Assembly (NCBI GenBank): GCA_903970595.1
Contig: CAJCJI010000352.1
Coordinates: 1-37,868, forward strand
Length of the DNA stretch: 37,868 bases
Reading direction: 5' to 3'
Origin: Verrucomicrobiota bacterium
GTDB lineage: Bacteria > Pseudomonadota > Gammaproteobacteria > Nevskiales > Nevskiaceae
The translations under genes were made by a program, and so were the position numbers. Positions 25,548-33,980 of the stretch are shown piece by piece. Below the pieces are notes generated by a model. It did not search any database, was not told where the DNA came from, and saw nothing but the letters and a program-made list of their open reading frames with translations. Positions within the stretch are counted from its first letter, which is position 1. Each line of letters opens with the position of its first letter.

Positions 25548-25634
25548 GACCGGAATGTGTGCGATATCGAACAGACGCGTGGTCCGACCACCTTCGACAA
25601 TCTATTCCACAAGTGAATCTGGGATGAAGCAACC

Positions 25635-26600
25635 GTGCCCAATGGCGCCTATCACGCGATTACCTCCGGCACGACCCAGGCAGCACGGTCGCGAAAATCG
25701 CAGCTCCGGTTCTTCGAATGGGCCGCTTGCCGGGCTCTGTTGTTTGCGGCGGCACTTGGCGCCGGCTGCTTCGAGCCCGTGGCCGACGCTCAAAGCGCCA
25801 GCCTGAAACTCGATGATGCAATCGCCAGCGCCAGCCAAATCGCCAGTGCTGCGCCGCCAAAAGCTGAGCCGGGAGCGGCGCTGACACTGGGACCGGGGGA
25901 TGTGGTGGCAGTTCAGGTTTACGGCCGTCCGGAACTGAGTTCCACCATCTACATCGGCGACGACGGCACCATCCGGATGCCGCTTGCAGGAGCCGTCAAC
26001 GTCTCCGGGCTGTCTCCGGCGCAGGCCTCGCAGCGAGTTGCCGAGGCTCTCAAGGAAGGCAATTTTCTGGTCAATCCCCAGGTTTCGATCATTCTTTCCC
26101 AGTTCCGCAGCCAGCAGGTCTCGGTGCTTGGCGACGTGCGTGCGCCCGCCCGCTTTCCAATCGAATCGCGCACCACGGTTCTGGATCTGCTCGCCCTGGC
26201 GGGCGGGGTCAATGAAAGCGGAGGGAATGTTGTTTACCTGATCCGTCCGGACAACAGCGGACACGTCACCCGCTATCCAATTGATTTGAAGGGGCTGAGC
26301 GACAGCAAGAGCGCAATTCCCACGCTGACGCTGCGCGGAGGCGACACGGTGTTCGTGCCGCGCGCGGAGCAATTCTATATTTACGGTGAAGTGACCACGC
26401 CCAACATGTATCGCATCGAACCCGGCATGACCGTGCTGCAGGCCATGGCCAGAGGCGGGGGAGTGACTCCGCGCGGGAGCGAAAATCGCGTGGAAATCAA
26501 GCGACGCCTCGCGAACGATCGCTATGTGACGATCACCCCTCAATTGACGGATCCGGTAATGCCGAACGATGTGATTCGCGTCAAACAGCGAATCTTCTGA
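25635..26600 (+). CDS. Polysaccharide export outer-membrane protein (OPX, Wza/GumB/EpsE type)
   Basis: Secreted protein that forms the periplasmic and outer-membrane channel for the polymer. An N-terminal hydrophobic segment (ALLFAAALGAGCFEPVADAQ) is a signal peptide; GAGC could be a poor lipobox. The Poly_export domain spans ~85-165 (LGPGDVVAVQVYGRPELSS, YIGDDGTIRMPLAGAVNVSG). Two SLBB-type domains follow (VSVLGDVRAPARFPIESRTT, FYIYGEVTTPNMYRIEPGMT). The 321-residue length fits short OPX proteins. The GTG start at 25635 is the only good in-frame choice. It begins the plus-strand operon that continues through the Wzz, kinase, Wzy and transferase genes; its stop overlaps the next ATG by one base. 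Confidence 0.93.
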   Translation: MPNGAYHAITSGTTQAARSRKSQLRFFEWAACRALLFAAALGAGCFEPVADAQSASLKLDDAIASASQIASAAPPKAEPGAALTLGPGDVVAVQVYGRPELSSTIYIGDDGTIRMPLAGAVNVSGLSPAQASQRVAEALKEGNFLVNPQVSIILSQFRSQQVSVLGDVRAPARFPIESRTTVLDLLALAGGVNESGGNVVYLIRPDNSGHVTRYPIDLKGLSDSKSAIPTLTLRGGDTVFVPRAEQFYIYGEVTTPNMYRIEPGMTVLQAMARGGGVTPRGSENRVEIKRRLANDRYVTITPQLTDPVMPNDVIRVKQRIF

Positions 26601-28039
26601 TGCCCAGATCGAATTTGCCCGCGCTGCCCGCAACGATGTCCCTGCCCATCACGGCATCGATCATTCCACAGCATTTTGTTCATCCCGGCCTGTCGCTGAG
26701 CCAGATCATGGCGATTTTGTGGGCCCATAGGAAGGCGACGCTCTACATCGCCGCGGCCATCACGGTATTTGTAGCCTGCGTCGTCTGGGTAATGCCTAAA
26801 ACGTTCTCGGCGACGGCCACCCTGATGGTCGACTATGAAGTCAATGATCCGCTCGGCGGCAAGGAATTTCCGATTGGGCTATTGGGCACCTATATGTCCA
26901 CGCAGATCGAACTGATGCGCAGCGATGAGGTGCTGATGCCGGTCGTCGACCAGCTCAAGCTCACCGATAACAAAAACTATACCAAGGGCTTCAGCGACGA
27001 GCCCGGCCGCTTGCGCCAATGGGTAGCAAAGGCGATCAGCAAGAAGCTGCTGATCGAGCAGGGGCAATATGGCAGCCAGCTCATCTACATCAGCTTTTCC
27101 GCCAACAATCCAGCGGATGCCGCGCTGATCGCCAACACCGTGGCGGAAATCTATATGCAGCAGCAGTATCAACGCCTGACGGGTCCGGCCAGCGAGCGTT
27201 CCAAGCGTTACCTGGCGCAACTCGAAGAGCTCAAGCAGAGCGTCAGCCGTGCCCAGGATCAAGTCACCGGCTTTCGCCAGCGAACCGGCCTGATCGACGT
27301 GGATGCAAAATCCGATACCGACATGGAGCGCCTGTCGTCGCTGCAGCAACAACTGGTCGAGGCGCAGAGCGTCCGCCGCAATGCGGAGGCGCGGGCGTCC
27401 CAGAACCAGTCCGTTGGACAGCAGGTGCTTTCGTCCAGCCTGATCCAGACGCTGAAGGCGCAACTTGCCCTTGAGACGGCGAACCTGGCGCAGCTGAAGG
27501 CCACGCTGGGTTCGGCGCACCCTCAAATTATCGAACTTCGCTCCCAGATCGAAGCAACGCGTGCTTCGCTTGCGGCGGAGGTCGGCAGCTATTCCAGCGG
27601 TGCGTCGTCCGACCTCAATTCGACCCGGCAGATGGAAAGCGAATTACAGCAGGCGGTCGACGATCAACGCGCCAAGGTTCTGAACGTCCAAAAAATCAGG
27701 GACGAGGGCGCCAGGTATCAGCTCGATCTTCAGTCCGCGCAGTCTGTATACAAACAGGCCCTGGATGGCTATGACCAGTTCGTCGTAGCCTCCAGCGGCC
27801 ACTATACCAATACAAGCTTCGTCAGCCGCGCGGATCCGCCGCTGAGAGCCTCCAAGCCGAAAGTGCTGGTCGACCTGTTGGCTGGAGCCTTGGCCGGGAT
27901 GATGCTGGGGCTGCTCGGGCCTCTCGGCTACGACCTTCTGAATCGGCGCGTGCGCTGCCGGGACGACGTGGAGCGCGACCACAATGTGCCGGTTCTGGTG
28001 GAATTCGGCATTTCACCGATGCAGCGGACGACATCATGA
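26600..28039 (+). CDS. Chain-length determinant / polysaccharide co-polymerase (Wzz/GumC/EpsF type)
   Basis: Inner-membrane protein that sets polymer length and links Wzy to the exporter. Of 479 residues, the first transmembrane helix is at ~46-66 (ATLYIAAAITVFVACVVWVM), then the Wzz domain (FSATATLMVDYEVNDPLGG), a long predicted coiled coil at ~200-390 and the second helix near 420-440 (VDLLAGALAGMMLGLLGPLG), preceded by the Pro-containing ADPPLRASKPK typical of these proteins. It overlaps the OPX stop by one base and the next gene by four, so translation is coupled. It lacks a fused kinase domain; that function is in the next gene. Confidence 0.93.
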   Translation: MPRSNLPALPATMSLPITASIIPQHFVHPGLSLSQIMAILWAHRKATLYIAAAITVFVACVVWVMPKTFSATATLMVDYEVNDPLGGKEFPIGLLGTYMSTQIELMRSDEVLMPVVDQLKLTDNKNYTKGFSDEPGRLRQWVAKAISKKLLIEQGQYGSQLIYISFSANNPADAALIANTVAEIYMQQQYQRLTGPASERSKRYLAQLEELKQSVSRAQDQVTGFRQRTGLIDVDAKSDTDMERLSSLQQQLVEAQSVRRNAEARASQNQSVGQQVLSSSLIQTLKAQLALETANLAQLKATLGSAHPQIIELRSQIEATRASLAAEVGSYSSGASSDLNSTRQMESELQQAVDDQRAKVLNVQKIRDEGARYQLDLQSAQSVYKQALDGYDQFVVASSGHYTNTSFVSRADPPLRASKPKVLVDLLAGALAGMMLGLLGPLGYDLLNRRVRCRDDVERDHNVPVLVEFGISPMQRTTS

Positions 28040-28899
28040 ATGCGCAGCTGGACAGCGCCCTTCTGAAGGACAGCGGCGCCATATTGAAGGCCGCGCTGAT
28101 TCGACGCTGCGCCCTATCCGACGAGGCAGTGACACGGATCACCGATGCCGAACACAGCCTGGGCGTGAGCTTCAGCGATGCGGCCTTGTTCGTCGGGCTG
28201 GCGACGCAGGAGGACGTGGCTGCGGTCCGCGGAGTCGAACACCGACTGGTGGTGATACAACGCAAGCGCGTCAGGCCGGACAATTGCCTGACCTTGATCC
28301 GCGATCCGTTCGATGCGCACAGCGAAACCGTGCGGTCCTTGCGCACCGAGCTGCTGTTGCGGCGCGATGCTCCCGGACAGGCGGATGTGATGGTGGTGAT
28401 GAGCCCCTGCGCCGGCGAGGGGCGCTCGCATCTCGCCGCAGAACTTGCCATTGCGTTCTCCCAGCTTGGTCAACAGACCCTACTGGTCGATGCCGATCTG
28501 CGTCATCCCTATCAGCACGTCTTGTTTGGTTCGGAGAATAATGAAGGCTTGTCCGATGCCATCGCCCGCGACGTCGCGCCTTACTTCCATCCAGTGGAGG
28601 GCTTGCCGCATCTGTCGCTGCTTACATCGGGACCCATACCTTCGAATCCGCTCGAACTTCTCTGCGACAGCCGCTTTGAAAAAATGATCGAGGAATGGCG
28701 CCATTCCTTCGCCTACGTGATCTTCGATACCGCTCCGGTTGAGAAATACTCGGACGCACTGGCCGTGGCCACGCTGGTCGGCAGAGTGCTTGCTTTGTGC
28801 CGTGCCCAGCATACGCCTTACGCGGAGACGCGGAGTATGTTGCGCCGCCTCGCCGCTACGCAGTCGCGCATCCTCGGTGCCGTGGTCAATCACTTCTAA
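28036..28899 (+). CDS. BY-kinase-like ATPase of chain-length control (EpsG type)
   Basis: Cytoplasmic partner of the Wzz protein. The 287-residue sequence has a small N-terminal helical domain resembling MshEN-like modules (ALSDEAVTRITDAEHSLGVS, ALFVGLATQEDVAAVRG). The P-loop ATPase domain follows: Walker A reads SPCAGEGRSHLAAELA, with Arg where most BY-kinases have Lys; Walker A' is LLVDADLRHP; the Walker B-like segment is YVIFDTAPVEKYSDALA. The protein ends VVNHF without the usual C-terminal tyrosine cluster. I recall GEGRS as common in EpsG-type proteins, so this may be normal for the subfamily. Whether it autophosphorylates is open. ATGA overlap with the Wzz gene. Confidence 0.88.
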   Translation: MNAQLDSALLKDSGAILKAALIRRCALSDEAVTRITDAEHSLGVSFSDAALFVGLATQEDVAAVRGVEHRLVVIQRKRVRPDNCLTLIRDPFDAHSETVRSLRTELLLRRDAPGQADVMVVMSPCAGEGRSHLAAELAIAFSQLGQQTLLVDADLRHPYQHVLFGSENNEGLSDAIARDVAPYFHPVEGLPHLSLLTSGPIPSNPLELLCDSRFEKMIEEWRHSFAYVIFDTAPVEKYSDALAVATLVGRVLALCRAQHTPYAETRSMLRRLAATQSRILGAVVNHF

Positions 28900-28995
28900 A
28901 AAAATGTTCAAGCGCAATACAGCCGCCCCTGTCCTGTGTCCGGCCGCTCATCGACGGACGGTGCGATCCATGTATGCACCAGGGACAGGAGCCTG

Positions 28996-30498
28996 ATGCC
29001 CCCCCACTCCGGTTCCCAGATGCGAACGCAAGAACAGCCTTTCATGCAGGGCGCCGCCCAGGCGTTTTCGCGCGTATCCGACCAGACCCACGGCATCTGC
29101 GCATTGCCGGCGGGATGGCTTGACGATAGCCGCCAATCCTTTGTGTTGACCGGAATGGCCTGGGTATTGATCGTATTGATGATCGTGCCTGACAACTTCG
29201 ACTACAGCGGCCTGTCTGGAGCGGCCGGACCAGTTTCCGGAGGTGCCGTGAGTCGCCTGCTGTGGAGCCTGCTGTTTGGCGCAGGGCTCTTTGTGACGGC
29301 ATGGAGGGGCAAGCTCGCTTATCTGGTCTTGCGGGGCTTGAACCCGTTCCTGCTGGCATTCGCCGCGCTGGCATTTGCAAGTTGTCTCTGGTCAATCGAG
29401 CCGGCCGTGACGGCGAGGCGATTGATCCGTGTGTTTACGATCATCCTGGATTCACTGGCACTGGTGCTGATGGGCTGGAGGCCCTTGCGCTTTCAAGGTG
29501 TCCTGCGTCCCATCTTGACCGCGATGCTGGTAGGCTCCCTCCTTTTCGGGCTGGCATTCCCGCATCTTGCCATTCATCAGGAATCCTCCGCGGAACTCGT
29601 CGGGGCCTGGCGCGGACTCACCGCGCACAAGAACAGCCTGGGCGCTCTTTCCTGCGTCACCCTGATTTTGTGGGTCCACGCCTGGCTAACCAGGCAAACC
29701 AGGTTGACTCCAGCGTTGTTCGGCACGACGATTGCCGTCACCTGCCTGGTGCTGTCCCGCAGTTCCACCTCGCTGGTCGCTTCCGCGTTTTCGATTGCTT
29801 TCCTGTTCATCTTCCTGCGCATGCCTTCGGGGCTGCGGCGCCAGGCGCCCTACATCGTAGGCTTGTTTGTAAGCCTGCTGTTGATTTATTCGCTTGCGAT
29901 CCTGCGCTTGCTTCCTGGGCTGGACCTCATTCTTGCTCCGATCGTCGCGGTGACGGGCAAGGATTCGAGCTTTACCGGCCGCAGCGACATCTGGAAGATC
30001 GTGATCGATCACATCCATCTGCACCGGCTCCTCGGTACCGGGTATGGCGCTTATTGGACCGGCCCGGTCGAAGGAACGCCTTCCTTCGACTTTATCCGCC
30101 TGATGCGCTTCTACCCGGGATCCGCCCATAACGGCTACCTCGAAATCATGAACGACCTGGGGTTCGCGGGCCTTATCTGCCTGATTGGGTACATGGTCGC
30201 CTACGTCAGGCAGGCATTGAGCCTGTTCGCGGTCGATCGCAACCAGGGGACCTTGTATCTGTGCCTGTTCGTGCAACAGGGCATCACCAACTTGTCGGAA
30301 TCACATTGGCTGAGCGTGATGAGCGTTGCCTTCGTGATCATGACCATGGCGACAAGCGGCATCGCGCGCGAGATTCTCGAGGTCCGCCTGCGCCACTATT
30401 TTGGCATGGCTCAGCAAGCCGTCGATGTCCAGGCGTCACATTTCGAACCTCCGGGCAATGCGGCAACACCGGGGAGCGATCATGGCAGCCCGGCCTGA
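28996..30498 (+). CDS. O-antigen ligase/polymerase family protein (Wzy, GumE-like)
   Basis: Inner-membrane polymerase that links repeat units on the periplasmic side. About 500 residues with some 11-12 hydrophobic helices. Typical motifs are WRGLTAHKNSLGALSC in the first half, LSRSSTSLVASAFSIAFLF, FTGRSDIWKIVIDHI, LLGTGYGAYWTG and, after the large periplasmic loop, YPGSAHNGYLEIMNDLGFAG. The start ATG 28996 has AGGAG four bases upstream and is preferred over a start at 28936. The gap of 96 bp after the kinase gene is the longest within this operon. Its end overlaps the acyltransferase start by 17 bp. Confidence 0.9.
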   Translation: MPPHSGSQMRTQEQPFMQGAAQAFSRVSDQTHGICALPAGWLDDSRQSFVLTGMAWVLIVLMIVPDNFDYSGLSGAAGPVSGGAVSRLLWSLLFGAGLFVTAWRGKLAYLVLRGLNPFLLAFAALAFASCLWSIEPAVTARRLIRVFTIILDSLALVLMGWRPLRFQGVLRPILTAMLVGSLLFGLAFPHLAIHQESSAELVGAWRGLTAHKNSLGALSCVTLILWVHAWLTRQTRLTPALFGTTIAVTCLVLSRSSTSLVASAFSIAFLFIFLRMPSGLRRQAPYIVGLFVSLLLIYSLAILRLLPGLDLILAPIVAVTGKDSSFTGRSDIWKIVIDHIHLHRLLGTGYGAYWTGPVEGTPSFDFIRLMRFYPGSAHNGYLEIMNDLGFAGLICLIGYMVAYVRQALSLFAVDRNQGTLYLCLFVQQGITNLSESHWLSVMSVAFVIMTMATSGIAREILEVRLRHYFGMAQQAVDVQASHFEPPGNAATPGSDHGSPA

Positions 30499-31627
30499 GG
30501 TCGACGCGGGAGCAGGCGCTGCGATGCTGCCGTCGAGCCGCTCGATTCCGTCATTGGACGGCGTGCGCGGAATCGCCGTATGCCTGGTGTTCTTCGCACA
30601 CAGCGGGCTGGAGAATCTGCTACCTGGCGGCCTGGGCGTCACCATTTTTTTTGTGTTGAGCGGATATCTCATCACGACCTTGATGGTGGGTGAATACCGC
30701 CTCACCGGCTCGATCAACTACGCGGCCTTCTATCTTCGCCGGCTGATGCGCCTGATGCCGCCTTTGCTGATTGTTACCGCCCTTGCTGGCGCACTATCGG
30801 CCTTGTCCCTGATCGAGGGAGGGTTCAGCGGCAAAGGGGTGCTCTCGGTTCTGTTCTATTTCAGTAACTATTACGCGATCAACCACGATTTTCAGGGCTT
30901 GCCGGCCGGCATGGGCGTGACCTGGTCGCTGGCGGTTGAAGAACATTACTACCTGTTCTATCCACCGCTGGCGTATCTGCTGCTCCGCATCGGCAAGATC
31001 AGGCTATCGGCAATGGTGCTGTCGATATTGTGCATGGGGGTTCTGGCCTGGCGTTGCTGGCTCGCGCTGCATGGCGCCTCGGAGGCCTACCTGGGCATGG
31101 CGACCGATACGCGAATCGACGCCATTCTGGTCGGAAGCCTCATGGGCTTCTCCTGCAATCCCTGGCTGGCGCCAGATCGGTTCCACAATGGGCGCCGGCA
31201 ATGGGCGGTGGCCGCAGTATGTTGCCTGACGCTGCTTGCCACTCTGCTCTACCGAGCGGAGTTTTTTCGGCTTACCGTGCGCTATACCTTGCAAAGCCTG
31301 GCCATTGCCCCGCTTATTTATCTTTCGATTGCCAGGTCGGGTCACGGCGCGTTTCGCTGGCTCAATTCGAGGCCCATGGTCTACCTCGGCACGGTCTCCT
31401 ACACCATCTACCTGTCGCACCAAGTGATTCTCTATTTTGTAGAGCGACAGTGGCCGCAGTTGGGTTGGGCGGCCACCACCGTCGCAACTGCGTGCATAGC
31501 GCTGGCAGTGGCTGAATCCATGCGCCGCTGGGTCGAGCAGCCTTGCGTCAAATTGCGCAGGCGCCTGCATCCGGCGCCGCCCGGGAACGGGGCCAAGGGC
31601 TACGACTTGCCAGTGGGGGCATTGTGA
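30482..31627 (+). CDS. Acyltransferase 3 family O-acetyltransferase (OafA/GumF-like)
   Basis: Membrane enzyme that probably acetylates a sugar of the repeat unit or polymer. About 381 residues with ten hydrophobic helices. The family signature is near the start (SIPSLDGVRGIAVCLVFFAHSG with the catalytic-type His), followed by GVTIFFVLSGYLITTL, the FYLRRLMRLMPPLL arginine pair and VTWSLAVEEHYYLFYPPL. ATG 30482 is preceded by GGGGAG and lies inside the Wzy 3' end. The next gene starts at GTG within the stop (GTGA). No extra SGNH domain is fused. The acyl donor and acceptor cannot be told from sequence. Confidence 0.9.
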   Translation: MAARPEVDAGAGAAMLPSSRSIPSLDGVRGIAVCLVFFAHSGLENLLPGGLGVTIFFVLSGYLITTLMVGEYRLTGSINYAAFYLRRLMRLMPPLLIVTALAGALSALSLIEGGFSGKGVLSVLFYFSNYYAINHDFQGLPAGMGVTWSLAVEEHYYLFYPPLAYLLLRIGKIRLSAMVLSILCMGVLAWRCWLALHGASEAYLGMATDTRIDAILVGSLMGFSCNPWLAPDRFHNGRRQWAVAAVCCLTLLATLLYRAEFFRLTVRYTLQSLAIAPLIYLSIARSGHGAFRWLNSRPMVYLGTVSYTIYLSHQVILYFVERQWPQLGWAATTVATACIALAVAESMRRWVEQPCVKLRRRLHPAPPGNGAKGYDLPVGAL

Positions 31628-33063
31628 CCTCCTTCGGATTCCCGACCCTTCACGACACGGCTCCTGAAGCGGCGATCACCGCCCTGCTGCACCATAACGG
31701 ACTGGTCTTGCTGGACCTCGATGAGACCCTCTATTTCCGCAATTCCACCGAGGACTTCATCGACTCCGCACACCCAGGCACCGTTGCGCTGGTGTTGTTG
31801 AGGCTCCTGGACCTGCTGACCCCGTGGCGCTGGACTGGCGGCGAAGCGACGCGGGACGTCTGGCGTGTGCGCCTGATTACGCTATTGTTTCCCTGGGTCA
31901 AGCGGCGCTGGCGGAATCGAGTCGGCTCCCTGGCCGCAAGCTACGCCAATGTGCCTCTGATCTGCGCGTTGAAGGGACGCAGCACACCGCCGATCATCGC
32001 CACGGTCGGCTTCCGCCCGATCGTGGAGCCCTTGATAGCGGCCCTTGGCTTCCCGGACGCCATGATCATTGCGGCGAGACTGTCCACGTTCGATGACCGC
32101 CGCTGCGGAAAACTGTCCCTGGTGACCAGCGCGCTGGGCGCCGATGCGGTAAGCGAAGGGCTGGTGATGACGGACTCCGCGCAGGATCTGCCGCTTCTGG
32201 ACGCCTGCGCCCGCCCGCTGCGGACCGTGTGGCCAGGAGCCCACTATGCGTGTGCCCTGAGCCGGGTGTATCTGCCCGGTCAATACCTCACGCAGATCAA
32301 GCGGCCTGGTGAGCGATATATTGTGCGCGGCATCCTGCAGGAGGATTTTGCCTTCTGGGTATTGTGCTCAATTTCGCTTGCCGCGGCGCCTGTCCTGCAT
32401 GTGATCGGCCTGTTGTTCCTGCTGGCGTCATTCTGGGCGATCTACGAATGCGGCTACGTCGACAATGACAGAATCGCTTCCCGCTACGAAGCCGATCCCA
32501 AGCTCACGGCCCAGTTCGCAGATGTAACGGTAGCCACACCCTGGCTGGCACCCTGGCTCTGGGGCTTAGGCTCGGGAGGCGTGGCCATCGTGCTATTGCG
32601 CTGGCCGCTCGGCGCAGTGCCCAGGGATTTCATCGAATGGGCAATGTTTCTGGCCGCCACGCATATCTGGTTCAGGTTGTACAACCGCCTCGACAAAGGG
32701 ACCCGCGTGTGGATGTACTTCGGCTTGCAGCTGGCACGGAGCGCCGCGTTCATGGTTCTGGTTCCGGTAAACCTCATCGCCGCGGTGGCGATCGGCGCCC
32801 ATATCCTGGCGCGGTGGATCCCTTATTACGTCTATCGCTTTGGCGGCAACGACTGGCCGGACGTACCTTTATACCTGACCCGCCTTGGCTTCCTCGTCGT
32901 CATGAGCCTGGTCCTCGTCATGGGTCAAGGCGCCTCGTTCCTCATGAATTACACCGCCTTAGGCGTATTCGGATGGACCTTGTTCAGGGCGCGGCAGGAA
33001 TTGAAAACCATGCTGACGGCTGCCCGACGTCTTGATAATACCCGGACCGTTCCGCAACCATGA
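31624..33063 (+). CDS. HAD-like phosphatase fused to a multi-spanning membrane domain
   Basis: A 479-residue two-part protein. Residues ~20-215 form a HAD-like domain: motif I LLDLDETLYF, motif II region IIATVGFRPIVEPLIAALGF, a Lys in CGKLSLV, and motif IV VMTDSAQDLPLLDA. Residues ~245-470 hold about seven hydrophobic helices. After the second helix comes YVDNDRIASRYEADPKLT, which recalls the aspartate-rich motif of UbiA prenyltransferases but with changed spacing. A HAD-UbiA-like fusion acting on a polyprenyl-linked intermediate is my inference. The GTG start has GGGGG upstream and overlaps the acyltransferase stop. The ATG of the next gene overlaps this stop. Confidence 0.78.
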   Translation: MTSFGFPTLHDTAPEAAITALLHHNGLVLLDLDETLYFRNSTEDFIDSAHPGTVALVLLRLLDLLTPWRWTGGEATRDVWRVRLITLLFPWVKRRWRNRVGSLAASYANVPLICALKGRSTPPIIATVGFRPIVEPLIAALGFPDAMIIAARLSTFDDRRCGKLSLVTSALGADAVSEGLVMTDSAQDLPLLDACARPLRTVWPGAHYACALSRVYLPGQYLTQIKRPGERYIVRGILQEDFAFWVLCSISLAAAPVLHVIGLLFLLASFWAIYECGYVDNDRIASRYEADPKLTAQFADVTVATPWLAPWLWGLGSGGVAIVLLRWPLGAVPRDFIEWAMFLAATHIWFRLYNRLDKGTRVWMYFGLQLARSAAFMVLVPVNLIAAVAIGAHILARWIPYYVYRFGGNDWPDVPLYLTRLGFLVVMSLVLVMGQGASFLMNYTALGVFGWTLFRARQELKTMLTAARRLDNTRTVPQP

Positions 33064-33980
33064 ACATCAGTGTTTGCATTGCCACCTATCGCCGGTGCGG
33101 ATCGCTTGACGCTCTGCTGGGCGACCTCGCCTGGCAGGAGCACAAGCCGTACGAGGTGATCGTGGTAGACAACGACGCCGAGGGCAGTGCGCGCCCGGTG
33201 GTGAAGCGCTGGCGCCACTCGGACGCACTCTATCCGATCCACTACGACATCCAGCCCTTCAAGAATATCGCCATGACGCGCAACCGCACCGTCGAACTGG
33301 CAAGCGGGGAATGGATCGCCTTCATCGACGACGACGAGCGCGCGCCGGCGTCATGGCTGTTCCTGCTCATGCTTGCCATGCTTCGCTCAGGTGCGGATGG
33401 AGTGCTCGGACCCGTCGAACCGGTGGTGCCGCCGGACGCTCCACGCTGGATCCGGCGCGGCCGCTTTTACGATTGGGCGCGCATGCCCAGCGGTACAGTC
33501 GTCCCGCGAAACAAGCTGCGTTTTGGAAACCTGCTCATGCTCGGCACACTTCTCCGCTCGTCCTCCCCTCCGTTCAATCCGGCCTACGGGCTCACCGGCG
33601 GCGAGGATGGAGACCTCCTGGCGCGGCTGGCGCAGCAAGGTGCCCGCTTCATCTGGTGCGACGAGGCTGGTGTGCACGAGCCGGTGGCGCCGGATCGGTT
33701 ATCGCTGCGCTGGCTGCTGCGGCGCGCGATGCGCGGCGGCCAGGACTTTGCGCGCCACAGTTTGTCCGGCCGGTATGGCCGTGCGACGCGAGCTTATCGC
33801 GCAGTTCTGTTTTGGCGCTCGCTGCTGCAGCTGGTGATCGCAGCCGTACTTGCCGCTGTGGTCTGGCCCGCCGGCCGGCACCACGCCGTGCATTACCTGA
33901 TGAAGGGCGCGGCCAACCTCGGCAAGCTCTCGGCGTTCTGGGGCTGGCACTATCGCGAATATGCGGAGGTCGCCGCCTGA
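33060..33980 (+). CDS. Family 2 glycosyltransferase
   Basis: GT-A fold transferase that adds one sugar to the growing lipid-linked unit. N-terminal nucleotide-binding start ISVCIATYRRCGSLDALL, the DXD-type motif in WIAFIDDDERAP and the catalytic-region acid pair in LTGGEDGDLLARL are all present. Near the C-terminus there is one hydrophobic segment (LLQLVIAAVLAAVVWPAG) that probably anchors it to the inner membrane. 306 residues, normal for the family. Donor and linkage unknown. ATGA overlaps on the 5' side and TGATG on the 3' side show tight translational coupling. Confidence 0.92.
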   Translation: MNISVCIATYRRCGSLDALLGDLAWQEHKPYEVIVVDNDAEGSARPVVKRWRHSDALYPIHYDIQPFKNIAMTRNRTVELASGEWIAFIDDDERAPASWLFLLMLAMLRSGADGVLGPVEPVVPPDAPRWIRRGRFYDWARMPSGTVVPRNKLRFGNLLMLGTLLRSSSPPFNPAYGLTGGEDGDLLARLAQQGARFIWCDEAGVHEPVAPDRLSLRWLLRRAMRGGQDFARHSLSGRYGRATRAYRAVLFWRSLLQLVIAAVLAAVVWPAGRHHAVHYLMKGAANLGKLSAFWGWHYREYAEVAA

